Source: Halobacterium noricense (lineage in GTDB: Archaea; Halobacteriota; Halobacteria; Halobacteriales; Halobacteriaceae). Taken from it: 64,000 nt of DNA. The stretch's first letter is position 1, and each line of letters begins with the position of its first letter. The notes under the pieces are model-generated. The model was not told the origin of the DNA. It searched no databases and saw only the letters and a program-made list of their open reading frames with translations. Of the stretch, positions 1 to 8,983 are shown in pieces. Location: contig NZ_CP089468.1 of the NCBI RefSeq assembly GCF_021233435.1, positions 62,001 through 126,000 of the forward strand, read 5' to 3'. A program made the translations under genes and the position numbers.

Positions 1-940
1 TGGCGTCCGTGGTGTCGTCTATCGAGCCGAGCTTCCGCGCGTCGGGCGCGTCGCCGTCCTCGTAGCTCGCCTCGTAGGGCTCGCCCGTGGTGACGCGGAC
101 GCCCTTGAGGTTGCCGTGGACCGAGCGCACGAGCACTGGGCCGCCGTCGTCGTCCGCGAGGCCGATGACGTCGCCGGGCGTGAACTCGGGGAGGCGGACG
201 GCGTACGTCACGCGGTAGACCTCGTTGCCGTCCTCGTCCTCGGTGACGAGCTTCTCGTGGTCCTCGAAGCTCCCGCCGAACTCCTCGATGAGCTTGCGCG
301 CGAGTTTCAGCCCGATTTTGTTCGTCGAGAGTTTGAGGTCGATGCCGGACTCGGCCTCCGAGACCTCCGTGACGAAGGCGTTCCGGTCGCCCGTGGCCTC
401 CATGTCGGCGACGATTTGGTCGGCGAGTTCGCTCGCGCGCTCGGTCTCCTCGGTGGTCGGGTCGCGGCCGACGGCCCGCACCTGCACGATGGACGCGAAC
501 GAGTCGCCCGCGATGCGCCCACACCGCTTGCACGTCTGGCGGCTGACCTTCACCGGGACGACGACCTCCTCGGTCTGGACTTCGTCCCGGACGACGCCCG
601 TGAACAGGCAGTGCATGCGAATCGTGTTCTGGTCGACCTGCTCGGGGCGGACCTCCCAGTCGACGTCCTCGGCTTCGACGTGGACCGCCAGCGCCTCGCT
701 GGTCTCCTCGATGGCGACGTCGGTGTAATCGTCGGCGTCGACGTCCACCCAGCGGTTCCCGCGGTGGACCGCGCCACAGCGCGCGCACACCATCACTTCG
801 ATGCGTTCGGGCGCGTCCACGAACTCGAAGTCCTCGAAGTAGCAGGCGTCACACAGCGAGCGCTCGCGGCGGGTGACGCCGTCGCCGTCGGCGTCGATGG
901 CGTCGCCGCAGCGGGGGCAGAACGTGCCTGCGTCAGTCAT
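1..940 (-). CDS. nmd3: NMD3-family protein (3' end outside window)
   Basis: N-terminal about 313 residues of an NMD3-family protein; the C-terminus lies left of the window. The eukaryotic family member is the 60S export adaptor; in archaea a role in large-subunit maturation is presumed. Four CxxC pairs are visible (residues 8/11, 30/33, 52/55, 137/140), matching the zinc-ribbon N-terminus of the family, followed by OB-like acidic sequence. The start is the ATG at 938-940. A TATA-like ACTTAAC near 966-972 lies about 28 bp upstream, so the mRNA is probably leaderless. Divergent from radA. Confidence 0.85.
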   Translation of the reverse strand, partial: MTDAGTFCPRCGDAIDADGDGVTRRERSLCDACYFEDFEFVDAPERIEVMVCARCGAVHRGNRWVDVDADDYTDVAIEETSEALAVHVEAEDVDWEVRPEQVDQNTIRMHCLFTGVVRDEVQTEEVVVPVKVSRQTCKRCGRIAGDSFASIVQVRAVGRDPTTEETERASELADQIVADMEATGDRNAFVTEVSEAESGIDLKLSTNKIGLKLARKLIEEFGGSFEDHEKLVTEDEDGNEVYRVTYAVRLPEFTPGDVIGLADDDGGPVLVRSVHGNLKGVRVTTGEPYEASYEDGDAPDARKLGSIDDTTDA

Positions 941-1081
941 ACACCGCGGTAGGCCGCGCTGCCTGTTAAGTTGCCCGTCGCAGACTCACCGGGCGGTCGG
1001 CGGACAGTCCCGCGCGCCAGTTTCACTTTCAATCCGGTGTATACGAGGCTTTATGATGCGGTGGGGACAACCCCTGTGTAC

Positions 1082-2113
1082 ATGCCCGAAGCAGACCTCG
1101 AGGAACTCCCCGGCGTCGGCCCCGCGACCGCGGAGAAACTCCGAGAGAGCGGATTCGAGTCGTTCCAGAGCATCGCCGTCGCGTCCGCCGGCGAGCTCTC
1201 CAACACCGCAGACATCGGCGACAGCACCGCCGCAGACGTCATCCAGGGCGCGCGTGAGGCCGCCGACGTCGGCGGCTTCGAGACCGGCGCGACCGTGCTC
1301 GAACGCCGCGAACAGATCGGCAAGCTCACCTGGAATGTCCCCGAAATCGACGAGATGCTCGGCGGCGGCATCGAGACCCAGTCCATCTCGGAAGTGTACG
1401 GCGAGTTCGGTGCCGGCAAGTCCCAGGTCACTCACCAGCTCTCGGTGAACGTTCAGCTCCCCCAGGAGCAGGGCGGGCTGCGCGGTCGCGCCATCTTCAT
1501 CGACTCCGAGGACACGTTCCGCCCCGAACGCGTCGACGACATGGTGCGCGGACTCAGCGACGAGAAGATTCAGGCCGCGATGGACGACCGCGACATCGAC
1601 GGCACCCCCGACGACGAGGAAGCGATGGAGGCGCTCGTCGCGGAGTTCCTCGACAAGATCCACGTCGCGAAAGGGTTCAACTCCAACCACCAGATGCTCC
1701 TCGCGGAGAAGGCCCAGGAGATCGCCTCCGAGTACGAGGACGACGAGTACCCCGTCCGCCTGCTCTGCGTGGACTCCCTGACCGCGCACTTCCGCGCGGA
1801 GTACGTCGGCCGCGGCGAACTCGCCGACCGCCAGCAGAAGCTCAACAAACACCTCCACGACCTCGACAAGGTCGGCAACCTCTACAACGCTGCCGTCGTC
1901 GTCACCAACCAAGTGCAGTCCAACCCGGACTCCTTCTTCGGTGACCCCACCAAGCCCATCGGCGGCAACATCCTCGGCCACAAGTCCACGTTCCGGATGT
2001 ACCTCCGCAAGTCGAAGAACGACAAGCGCATCGTCAAGCTCGTCGACGCGCCCAACCTCGCCGACGGCGAAGCCGTCATGCGCGTCCAGGACGGCGGGAT
2101 TAAGCCGGAATAG
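1082..2113 (+). CDS. radA: DNA repair and recombination protein RadA
   Basis: Archaeal RecA/Rad51 recombinase (343 aa) that forms filaments on ssDNA and drives homologous recombination. A helix-hairpin-helix lies at residues 8-30 ([12 protein letters not shown]). Walker A GEFGAGKS is at 107-114, and the ATPase core ends with the usual [11 protein letters not shown] tail. An upstream in-frame ATG exists at 971, but the ATG at 1082 gives the family N-terminus MPEADLEEL and has a TATA-like GGCTTTATG about 30 bp before it. The stop is followed within 3 nt by hairpin element E1. Confidence 0.96.
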   Translation: MPEADLEELPGVGPATAEKLRESGFESFQSIAVASAGELSNTADIGDSTAADVIQGAREAADVGGFETGATVLERREQIGKLTWNVPEIDEMLGGGIETQSISEVYGEFGAGKSQVTHQLSVNVQLPQEQGGLRGRAIFIDSEDTFRPERVDDMVRGLSDEKIQAAMDDRDIDGTPDDEEAMEALVAEFLDKIHVAKGFNSNHQMLLAEKAQEIASEYEDDEYPVRLLCVDSLTAHFRAEYVGRGELADRQQKLNKHLHDLDKVGNLYNAAVVVTNQVQSNPDSFFGDPTKPIGGNILGHKSTFRMYLRKSKNDKRIVKLVDAPNLADGEAVMRVQDGGIKPE

Positions 2114-2281
2114 CAGTAGCTTTTGCTCTGCGGCGCGGCTTCGCCGCGCCTCGGCAAAAGCTACGCTAAAAGCACTCCTCGCTCCCTACGGTCGCTCGTC
2201 GGCCTCCGTTCACTCGCTGCGCTCGTTCACGGAGTGAATCGCGGTGCTCGGGCTTTCCAAGCCGCTCGCACCGCGAATGCT
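2114..2281 (+). repeat. Hairpin mosaic element E1 (downstream of radA)
   Basis: Noncoding. Outer arms GTAGCTTTTGC (2116-2126) and GCAAAAGCTAC (2154-2164) enclose GGCGCGGC-TTC-GCCGCGCC (2132-2150). Next come a 'GCTAAAAGCACTCC' border, the CTCCCTACGGTCG block, and a distal palindrome CGCGGTGC...GCACCGCG ending in GAATGC. Same orientation as radA, starting 2 nt after its stop. This is the GTAGCTTTTGC border variant, also seen in E6 and E10. Confidence 0.75.
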
Positions 2282-2369
2282 TGGAGTGTTGGTCAAGTAG
2301 TAGGACTACAACAGTCGCCGTTTTGTCGCGGAAGAACGGAGAAACGAGCGTATCGGCGAGCAGCGAGCG

Positions 2370-2795
2370 TTACTCGTCGTCTTCGGTGGTCGTCTCGTCG
2401 ACGTCGGCTTCGCCCTCGTAGATTTTCGCGCCGTCCTGCACGACCTTCTCGGAGAGCACCGCGCACTTCACGCGCATCGGCGTCACTTCGACGCCGAGCA
2501 TGTCGAGGACGTCGTCGGTGTCGAGCTCTTTCACTTCCTCGAGGGTCATCCCCGGGAGCTTCTGCGTGAGCATGCTCGCGGAGGCCTGGCTGATGGCGCA
2601 GCCGTCGCCGCGGAACGCCACGCGCTCGATCGTCTCGCCGTCGTCTTCGAGCTTCACGTCGAACTCCAGTTCGTCGCCACACGATGGGTTGTAGCCGTCG
2701 TGGGAGAACGTCGCGTCGCCGAGCTCGCCGTGGTTCCGGGGGTTGCGGTAGTGGTCGAGAATCTGCTGCCGGTACATGTCCGAGCCCATACTCAT
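2370..2795 (-). CDS. sufU: Fe-S cluster assembly scaffold SufU/IscU-type
   Basis: NifU-N/IscU-fold scaffold (141 aa) that accepts sulfur from a cysteine desulfurase and supports Fe-S assembly. The three conserved Cys are visible: PSCGD (39), GDGCAIS (66) and VKCAV (111). The N-terminus MYRQQILDHYRNPRN is typical. I chose ATG 2795 (MSMGSDM) because TTTTTA at 2823-2828 lies 28 bp upstream; ATGs at 2789 and 2777 are alternatives. The partner sufS lies upstream on the same strand, separated by element E2. The promoter overlaps a perfect 16-bp palindrome (2828-2843). Confidence 0.9.
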   Translation of the reverse strand: MSMGSDMYRQQILDHYRNPRNHGELGDATFSHDGYNPSCGDELEFDVKLEDDGETIERVAFRGDGCAISQASASMLTQKLPGMTLEEVKELDTDDVLDMLGVEVTPMRVKCAVLSEKVVQDGAKIYEGEADVDETTTEDDE

Positions 2796-2820
2796 ATTGA
2801 GCGTTCGTAGGGCAGAACGC

Positions 2821-2843
2821 CGTAAAAACGTTCCGCGGAACGT
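2821..2843 (-). promoter_or_regulatory. sufU promoter with 16-bp palindrome at the BRE/TATA
   Basis: Reading the minus strand, ACGTTCCG-CGGAACGT (2843-2828) runs directly into TTTTTACGG, the TATA box of sufU about 28 bp before its ATG. A perfect palindrome over the BRE position is a good shape for a dimeric repressor site. The regulator is unknown; iron or redox control is a guess from the target gene. Confidence 0.55.
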
Positions 2844-2860
2844 CACACCAGAGAGAGTCA

Positions 2861-3093
2861 GCATCCGCGAGTGAGTGGCTCGAAGAGCCCGAACGACGCG
2901 GTTCACTGCGCGTGGCGAACGAAGTGAGCGAGCGCAGGCCGACGACCGACCGTAGGGAGGGAGGAGTGCTTTTTCCGCAAGTTTCGCCAGCCGAGCGGGA
3001 CCGGAGGTCCCGCTGGCCGTGCGAACGGGCGCTCCGCGCCCGTGAGCAGAGAGCGGCGCGTAGCGCCGCCGAGCGCAGCAAAAAGTGCGTGCG
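2861..3093 (-). repeat. Hairpin mosaic element E2 (downstream of sufS)
   Basis: Read on the minus strand it follows the sufS stop directly as GCGCACGCACTTTTT. It then carries triplet-loop hairpins (CGGGCGC-GGA-GCGCCCG and GCGGGACC-TCC-GGTCCCGC), a CTTGCGGAAAAAGCACTCC border, the CTCCCTACGGTCG block, and a distal end GCGGATGC. It fills the sufS-sufU gap. Confidence 0.75.
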
Positions 3094-4338
3094 CTAGTTG
3101 AAAATGTCCCGCGCGGCGTCCAGCGAGTCGACGAGCGCGTCGACTTCCTCCTTCGTGTTGTAGAAGTAGAACGACGCGCGTACGGACGCGGCGATGTCGA
3201 GTTTCTGGTGGAGCGGCTGCGTACAGTGGTCGCCGGCGCGGATGGCGATGCCGTGGTCGTTCAGAATCGAGGCGAGGTCGTGGGCGTGGATGTCGTCGAC
3301 GTTGAACGCGACGACGGCACCGCGGTCGTCGGCGGGCGGGCCGTAGATTTCCACGTCGTCGAACTCGTCGAGGCGCTCGTAGGCGTATTCCGTGACGGCT
3401 TCCTCGTGCGCCTGGATGGCCTCCATGCCGACGTCGTCGAGGTAGTCGGCGGCTTCCGCGAGCGCGATGCCCTGCGCGATGAGCGGCGTGCCGGCTTCGA
3501 ACTTCCACGGGAGGTCGTTCCACGTCGTCTCTTCGAAGGAGACGCGCCGAATCATGTCGCCGCCGTAGAGGAACGGCTCCATGTCCTCGAGAATCTCGCG
3601 CTTGCCGTAGAGGCCGCCGATACCGGTCGGACCGGCCATCTTGTGGCCGGAGAAGACGTAGAAGTCGACGTCGAGTTCCTTCACGTCGACCGGGCGGTTC
3701 GGAACGGACTGCGCGCCGTCACCGAGAATGAGCGCGTCCTGCTCGTGGGCGAGGTCCGCGAGTTCGCGCATCGGGTTGACGGTGCCGAGGACGTTCGAGG
3801 CGTGCACCACGGAGACCATCTCGACGTCCTCGTCGATGAGTTCCGCGGCGTGGTCCATGTCGAGGTAGCCGTTCTCGTCGACGCGGATGTAGCGGACCTC
3901 CGCGCCGACCTTCTTCGCGATTTCGCGCCACGTCACGAACGACGAGTGGTGCTCCATCTCCGAGAGCACGACCGCGTCGCCCTCCGAGAGCTCGTTGAGC
4001 CCCCACGCGTACGCCACGAGGTTGATGGACTCGGTGGTGTTCTTCGTGAAGATCATCTCCTCGCGGCCGTCCGCGCCGACGAAGTCGGCGAGGCGGTCGT
4101 GGGCCTCCTCGTACGCGATGGAGGCTTCCTGGCTGAGCTGGTGGATGCCGCGGTGGACGTTCGCGTTGTACCCGCGGTAGTAGTCCGAGAAGACGTCGAC
4201 GACCTGCTCGGGCGTCTGCGTCGTCGCCGCGTTGTCGAGGTAGACGAGCCGCTGGCCGTCGCTGACCTCCCGGTCGAGGATGGGGAAGTCGGCCCGGATG
4301 GCGTCGACGTCGAGGGGGTCCTGCTCGGTGGCTTCCAT
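3094..4338 (-). CDS. sufS: Cysteine desulfurase SufS
   Basis: PLP-dependent class V aminotransferase-fold enzyme (414 aa) that removes sulfur from cysteine for Fe-S assembly. The PLP lysine is in SGHKMAGPTG (K233), the cofactor His-Ser region is EMEHHSS (near 130), and the persulfide Cys is in RAGDHCTQP (C372). Length and order match the SufS group. Probably works with sufU downstream. The stop codon abuts element E2. Confidence 0.95.
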   Translation of the reverse strand: MEATEQDPLDVDAIRADFPILDREVSDGQRLVYLDNAATTQTPEQVVDVFSDYYRGYNANVHRGIHQLSQEASIAYEEAHDRLADFVGADGREEMIFTKNTTESINLVAYAWGLNELSEGDAVVLSEMEHHSSFVTWREIAKKVGAEVRYIRVDENGYLDMDHAAELIDEDVEMVSVVHASNVLGTVNPMRELADLAHEQDALILGDGAQSVPNRPVDVKELDVDFYVFSGHKMAGPTGIGGLYGKREILEDMEPFLYGGDMIRRVSFEETTWNDLPWKFEAGTPLIAQGIALAEAADYLDDVGMEAIQAHEEAVTEYAYERLDEFDDVEIYGPPADDRGAVVAFNVDDIHAHDLASILNDHGIAIRAGDHCTQPLHQKLDIAASVRASFYFYNTKEEVDALVDSLDAARDIFN

Positions 4339-4420
4339 TACGGTCGGATAGGGGGCGCGGACACTATTGTTCTTCGGTGCCGGGAGACCTGCCGGTATCG
4401 CTGACGCCAGAAAACGGGAA

Positions 4421-4711
4421 TTAGAGACGCATGAACTGCGCGTGCACGGTGCCGTCGAGGTCGAGGACGTTCGCTTCCTCGACGTGGCCCTCCTCGATGG
4501 CGAGGTCGACGACCTCGACGCCGACGAGGTTCGCGACGTTCGCGCGGGCCAGTGACTCGCGGACGGCGTCCGGGTCGACGGTCTCGCCGCCGTAGAACTC
4601 CTCGTTCACGGTGAACTCCGTGTCGCCGTTGGCGAACGTCTCCCCGAGGACGTCCGGGTCGCAGGCGGTGACGAGGAGGCCGCGGTCTGTCTGTCGTTCG
4701 CTGAGTATCAT
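4421..4711 (-). CDS. DUF424 family protein
   Basis: 96-aa archaeal DUF424 protein, function unknown. The motif around FYGGETVDPDAVRESLARANVANLVG is typical, and the C-terminus ends in a short beta region (HAQFMRL). The ATG at 4709-4711 overlaps the TGA of the TPR gene by one base (TGATG), so the two are probably translationally coupled. A GTG one codon earlier is possible. Confidence 0.8.
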   Translation of the reverse strand: MILSERQTDRGLLVTACDPDVLGETFANGDTEFTVNEEFYGGETVDPDAVRESLARANVANLVGVEVVDLAIEEGHVEEANVLDLDGTVHAQFMRL

Positions 4712-5472
4712 CACTCGCGCTCGACGAGGTCCCGCTCCTGGGCCTCCCGGATGTCTTCGGCTTGCTCGGCGACGGCCTGCGCCTCCTCGTCACGACCGAG
4801 CGCTTCGAGGGCGCGCTGCTTCTCCTCGTAGACGTCGGCCTGCTGGAAGCCCAGCCGGACGGCGTTGTTCAGCGCGTCGAGGGCCTGCTCGTGGCGGCTG
4901 CGCTCGTTCTCGATGAAGCCGAGGTTGTACCACGCCTGCGGGAGGCGGTCGTTCTTCCGGACGGCCTCCTCGGCGTGCTCGTAGGCTTGCTCGTCCTCGC
5001 TGAACTCCCAGAGTGCGTACGCGAGGTTCGTGTGCGCTTCCGCCTCGAAGTCGCCGTCCTCGGCGACGAAGATTGCTTCGCGGTGCGCGCCGACGGCCTC
5101 GTCCCACTCCTCCATCTGGCCGTGCGCGATGCCCTTGTTCACCCACGCCTCCTGTTCGACGTCCTCGTCGTCGGTGAAGCGCGCGGCGCGCTCGAAGGCG
5201 TCGGCGGCCTGCTCGTGGCGGTTGATGCCGAGGTAGCTGAGGCCGACGTCGATGAGTTCGTCGGCGTCGACGTCGTCGTTCTGGACGACGCGCTCGTCCA
5301 GGGAGTCGCTGACGACGCGGCTGTCGACGGGGTCGACGCTGGACGGGTCGTCGACGGAGAGCTCCGGCGGGTCGAGGTCGAACCCCTCGTAGGGCTCGTC
5401 GAAGCCCTGCCCCTCGGAGAACTCGTGGTCGTCGGGTGCCTCGGGCGGCTCGGGCTCCTCTCGGTCAGTCAT
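4711..5472 (-). CDS. TPR-repeat protein
   Basis: 253-aa acidic protein. A 70-residue Asp/Glu/Pro-rich N-terminus precedes helical repeats with TPR spacing (for example AWVNKGIAHGQMEEWDEAVGAHREA and AWYNLGFIENERSRHEQALDAL). Probably a protein-interaction scaffold; the partner is unknown. Start MTDREEP at 5472, since the longer reading frame upstream is antisense to thpR. Coupled to DUF424. Confidence 0.8.
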   Translation of the reverse strand: MTDREEPEPPEAPDDHEFSEGQGFDEPYEGFDLDPPELSVDDPSSVDPVDSRVVSDSLDERVVQNDDVDADELIDVGLSYLGINRHEQAADAFERAARFTDDEDVEQEAWVNKGIAHGQMEEWDEAVGAHREAIFVAEDGDFEAEAHTNLAYALWEFSEDEQAYEHAEEAVRKNDRLPQAWYNLGFIENERSRHEQALDALNNAVRLGFQQADVYEEKQRALEALGRDEEAQAVAEQAEDIREAQERDLVERE

Positions 5473-5526
5473 ACACGCGTCTAGCGCGGCCGGGAGGTTA
5501 AGGGCAACGCACCGAGAACGGCCGGT

Positions 5527-6096
5527 ATGCGGCTGTTCGTCAGTGTCGACCTCCCCGACCGGCTCGCCGACGACGTCGCGGCCCTGCAAGCCGAGTTCGC
5601 CGACGCCGAGGGATTGGACTTCGTGGACTCGACGCAGACGCACGTCACGATGAAGTTCCTCGGCGAGGTCGAGGACGCCCGCGAGGACGAACTCGCGGCC
5701 GCCCTGGAGCACGCGGTCGATGAGAGCGGCGTCGAGCCCTTCGACGCGGAACTCGGCGGGCTCGGCGTGTTCCCGAGCCTCGACTACATCTCCGTGGTGT
5801 GGCTCGGCGTCGGCGACGGCAGCGCCGAACTCGCCCAGTTGCACGAGGCCATCGAGACGGAGTTCGTCGAGGAGCACGGCTTCGAGGCCGAGGAACACGA
5901 CTTCACGCCCCACGTCACGCTCGCGCGGATGAAACACGCCGGCGGGAAGGAACTCGTTCAGGACCTCGTGCGCGACCGCCACCCCGAGGTCGGGACGATG
6001 CGCGTCGCCGAGGTCCGGCTCACGGAGAGCGTGCTCACCCACGAGGGGCCCGAATACGAGACCGTCCACGCCGTCGACCTCTCGCGGCGGCGCTGA
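5527..6096 (+). CDS. thpR: RNA 2',3'-cyclic phosphodiesterase ThpR
   Basis: 2H phosphoesterase ('2'-5' RNA ligase' family, 189 aa) that opens 2',3'-cyclic phosphates on RNA ends; the in vivo substrate in archaea is uncertain. Both HxTx motifs are present: THVTMKF (H39/T41) and PHVTLAR in the C-terminal half. The N-terminus [10 protein letters not shown] is typical. Short divergent gap to the TPR gene. Confidence 0.92.
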   Translation: MRLFVSVDLPDRLADDVAALQAEFADAEGLDFVDSTQTHVTMKFLGEVEDAREDELAAALEHAVDESGVEPFDAELGGLGVFPSLDYISVVWLGVGDGSAELAQLHEAIETEFVEEHGFEAEEHDFTPHVTLARMKHAGGKELVQDLVRDRHPEVGTMRVAEVRLTESVLTHEGPEYETVHAVDLSRRR

Positions 6097-6149
6097 CGCG
6101 GCTTCAGAAGAACAAGGTTTTAACGACGGCGGTGGTAGCGACGACCACT

Positions 6150-6302
6150 ATGGGCAAGAAATCGAAGGCGCAGAAGAAGCGACTGGCGAAACTCGAACGC
6201 CAGAACAGCCGCGTGCCCGCGTGGGTCATGATGAAGACGAACCGGGACGTCCAGCGTAACCCGAAGCGCCGCAACTGGCGGCGTAACGACACCGACGAAT
6301 AA
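6150..6302 (+). CDS. rpl39e: 50S ribosomal protein L39e
   Basis: 50-aa basic protein that reaches into the exit tunnel of the large subunit. Family landmarks are [14 protein letters not shown] and the ending [14 protein letters not shown]. Its Lys/Arg richness stands out among acidic neighbours. A TTTTAA box at 6117-6122 lies about 28 bp upstream of the ATG. The TAA overlaps the ATG of rpl31e (TAATG). Confidence 0.96.
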   Translation: MGKKSKAQKKRLAKLERQNSRVPAWVMMKTNRDVQRNPKRRNWRRNDTDE

Positions 6303-6580
6303 TGTCCGCCAGCGACTTCGAGGAGCGCATCGTCACCGTCCCACTGCGCGACGTGACGAAGGTGCCCCAACACGAGCAGGCCGGACAGGCGATGACCATC
6401 ATCCGCGAACACCTCGCGAAGCACTTCACGGTCGACGAGGACGAGGTCCGTCTGGACCCCTCCATCAACGAGGCCGTCTGGTCGGAAGGCCAGAAGAACC
6501 CGCCGCGGAAGGTCCGCGTGCACGCCGCGCGCTTCGTCGAGGACGGCGAGACCGTCGTCGAAGCCGAATACGAAGAGTAA
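6302..6580 (+). CDS. rpl31e: 50S ribosomal protein L31e
   Basis: 92-aa large-subunit protein. The segment [14 protein letters not shown] and a [18 protein letters not shown] core match the family. Overlaps rpl39e by one base and is followed 4 nt later by the TTG start of eif6, so the three are one translationally linked unit. Confidence 0.95.
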   Translation: MSASDFEERIVTVPLRDVTKVPQHEQAGQAMTIIREHLAKHFTVDEDEVRLDPSINEAVWSEGQKNPPRKVRVHAARFVEDGETVVEAEYEE

Positions 6581-6584
6581 GAAC

Positions 6585-7250
6585 TTGTTACGCGCTGCCT
6601 TCCTCGGGTCCCCGTACGTCGGCGTCTTCGCCCGCGCGACCGACGACTGCGTCGTCGTCCGGCCGGACATCTCCGAGGAACTGACCGACGAACTCGCCGA
6701 GGAACTCGGCGTCCCCGCCGTCCCGACGAACGTCGGCGGCTCGTCGACGGTCGGCTCGCTAGTCGCGGGCAACTCCAACGGCCTGCTCGCGAGCAGCCGC
6801 ATCCGGCAGCGCGAACGCGACCGCATCGAGGACGCTGCCGACGTCTCTGTCGGCGAACTCCCCGGCCGCGTGAACGCCGCTGGCAACGTCGTCGTGGCGA
6901 ACGACACGGGCGCGTACGTCCACTCGGAGCTCTCCCGTGAGGCCGTCGAAGCCGTCGAGGACGCCCTCGACGTGCCCGTGACCCGCGGCCGACTCGCAGG
7001 CGTGAACACGGTCGGCACCGCCGCCGTCGCGACGAACGACGGCGTGCTCTGCCACCCGAAGTCCACGGACGAGGAACTCGACGCAATCGAGGACGCTCTC
7101 GGCGTCCCCGCGGACATCGGAACCGTGAATTACGGCGCGCCGCTGGTCGGCTCCGGGCTCGTCGCCAACGACGACGGCTACGTCGTCGGCGAGGACACCA
7201 CCGGCCCCGAACTCGGCCGCATCGACGACGCGCTCGGCTTCATCGACTGA
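6585..7250 (+). CDS. eif6: Translation initiation factor aIF6
   Basis: 221-aa anti-association factor that binds the large subunit and blocks early joining. The pseudo-repeats of the pentein fold are visible: N-terminal [13 protein letters not shown], then [18 protein letters not shown] and later [12 protein letters not shown] and [10 protein letters not shown]. The start is a TTG at 6585; starting there keeps the conserved SPYVGVF segment at residue 9. Cotranscribed with L31e. About 136 bp of apparently noncoding sequence follow before pfdA. Confidence 0.93.
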   Translation: MLRAAFLGSPYVGVFARATDDCVVVRPDISEELTDELAEELGVPAVPTNVGGSSTVGSLVAGNSNGLLASSRIRQRERDRIEDAADVSVGELPGRVNAAGNVVVANDTGAYVHSELSREAVEAVEDALDVPVTRGRLAGVNTVGTAAVATNDGVLCHPKSTDEELDAIEDALGVPADIGTVNYGAPLVGSGLVANDDGYVVGEDTTGPELGRIDDALGFID

Positions 7251-7386
7251 CGACCCCATCGACTTCGTTTTCCCCGTTTCTCTATCTCCGTCACGAGCGC
7301 TGTCGCCTGCGAGGGCGGGCGTTTCACCGCCGTCGCCGAGTTCCCGAGTAGGAAGATACTTCCCGCTCGCTCCCCGAATTTCGGAC

Positions 7387-7845
7387 ATGAGTCTTGGAGG
7401 CGGCGGCGGTCAACAGCAGCTTCAGCAGCTTTCACAGGAAATTCAGGCCCTCGAAGAGGAGAAAGAGGAACTCGAAGCGGAAGTCGAGGCCCTCGAAACG
7501 GAGAAGGTCGAGGTCGACGAGGCGCAGGAAGCCCTCGACGTCCTCGAAACCGGCTCGACCGTGCAGGTCCCGCTCGGCGGCGACGCGTACGTTCGCGCCG
7601 AAGTGCAGGACATGGACGAGGTCGTCGTCAGCCTCGGCGGCGGCTACGCGGCCGAGCAGGACGCCGACGACGCGGCCGACGTGCTCGACGAGAAGCGCGA
7701 AGTGCTCGACGAGCGCATCGAGGACGTTCGCTCCGAGATCGCCGAGGTCGAGGAGGAGCAGTCCGCCCTCGAACAGCAGGCACAGCAGGCCCAGCAACAG
7801 ATGATGCAGCAGCAGATGCAGGCCCAGCAGCAGGACGGCGAATAA
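7387..7845 (+). CDS. pfdA: Prefoldin subunit alpha
   Basis: 152-aa subunit of the hexameric prefoldin chaperone that passes unfolded proteins to the thermosome. Two long Gln/Glu-rich coiled coils (residues 5-45 and 95-150) flank the central beta hairpins (VQVPLGGDAYVRAEV and VVVSLGGGYAAE). The Gln-rich C-terminal tail is typical of haloarchaea. Followed 4 nt later by ftsY. Confidence 0.93.
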   Translation: MSLGGGGGQQQLQQLSQEIQALEEEKEELEAEVEALETEKVEVDEAQEALDVLETGSTVQVPLGGDAYVRAEVQDMDEVVVSLGGGYAAEQDADDAADVLDEKREVLDERIEDVRSEIAEVEEEQSALEQQAQQAQQQMMQQQMQAQQQDGE

Positions 7846-7849
7846 GGGC

Positions 7850-8941
7850 ATGTTCGACGGGCTGAAGAACAAACTCTCGAACTTCCGCGAGGACGCCGAG
7901 GCGGTCGCGGAGGAGAACGCAGAAGAACTCGACAGCGACGAGGCTGCCGAAGCGGACGCCGAGGCGGACGTCGCGGAGGCCGACGCAGAAGCGGCCGACG
8001 TCGAGGGCGAAGCAGCGGAACCCGAGGCGGAAGCCGAGGAGTCCGAGAGTTCCAGCGGCGGGTTCGTGAGCAAGGCGTCGTCGCTGGCGCGCGGTCGCGT
8101 CGTCATCGACGAGGAGGACCTCGACGGCCCGCTGCGCGAGCTCGAACTCGCGTTGCTGGAGAGCGACGTGGAGATGAGCGTCGCCGAGGAGATTCTCGAC
8201 CAGATTCGCGCGGACCTCGTCGGCGAGGAGCGCAAGTTCACGGAGAGCACCGGCGCGCTCGTGGAGGACGCGCTCCGCGACGCGCTGCTGTCGGTCATCG
8301 ACGTGAACGGCTTCGACTTCGAGGAAGCCATCGCTGAGACCGACAAACCCGTGACGGTCGTGTTCACGGGCGTCAACGGCGTCGGGAAGACGACGACCAT
8401 CGCGAAGCTCGCGCGACGACTCGAAGACCAGGGCTACTCGGTCGTGCTGGCGAACGGCGACACGTACCGCGCCGGCGCGAACGAACAGTTGCAGGAGCAC
8501 GCCGACAACCTCGGCGTGAAGCTCATCAGCCACGAGCAGGGCGGCGACCCGACCGCGGTGGTGTACGACGCCGTCGAGTACGCCGAAGCCAACGACGTCG
8601 ACGTCGTGCTCGGCGACACGGCCGGCCGACTGCACACGTCCAGCGGGCTGATGGACCAGCTCGCGAAACTCGACCGCGTCGTCGACCCCGACTACACGGT
8701 GTTCGTCGACGAGGCGGTCGCGGGCCAGGACGCCGTCAACCGCGCCCGCGAGTTCGACGACGCCGCGAGCATCGACGGCACGATTCTGACGATGGCCGAC
8801 GCGGACAGCCAGGGCGGCGCCGCCATCTCGGTGTCGCACGTGACGGAGAAGCCGATTCTGTTCCTCGGCACCGGGCAGGGGTACGACGACCTCCGGAAGT
8901 TCGACCCGGAGGCGCTCGTCGACGACCTGCTCGCGGACTGA
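7850..8941 (+). CDS. ftsY: Signal recognition particle receptor FtsY
   Basis: SRP-GTPase (363 aa) that docks the SRP-ribosome complex at the membrane. N-terminal acidic A region (about residues 10-70), N domain, then the G domain: GVNGVGKTT (174-182), DTAGRLH (257-263) and the closing FLGTGQGYDDLRKFDP. The G4 position reads TMAD (314-317) where SRP-GTPases usually have TKxD, and DADSQGG replaces the DGTAKGG seen in SRP54 of this window. Direct neighbour of pfdA. Confidence 0.94.
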   Translation: MFDGLKNKLSNFREDAEAVAEENAEELDSDEAAEADAEADVAEADAEAADVEGEAAEPEAEAEESESSSGGFVSKASSLARGRVVIDEEDLDGPLRELELALLESDVEMSVAEEILDQIRADLVGEERKFTESTGALVEDALRDALLSVIDVNGFDFEEAIAETDKPVTVVFTGVNGVGKTTTIAKLARRLEDQGYSVVLANGDTYRAGANEQLQEHADNLGVKLISHEQGGDPTAVVYDAVEYAEANDVDVVLGDTAGRLHTSSGLMDQLAKLDRVVDPDYTVFVDEAVAGQDAVNRAREFDDAASIDGTILTMADADSQGGAAISVSHVTEKPILFLGTGQGYDDLRKFDPEALVDDLLAD

Positions 8942-8983
8942 CCCGCCAGCAGCCATTTCCGGCCGCCACCCGCAGCCGCGGGT

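Noticed and set aside
7251-7386. Gene for ribosomal protein LX between eif6 and pfdA
   Set aside because: Only 136 bp are available and no frame gives the expected short ribosomal protein. I am not certain that it is normally encoded here.
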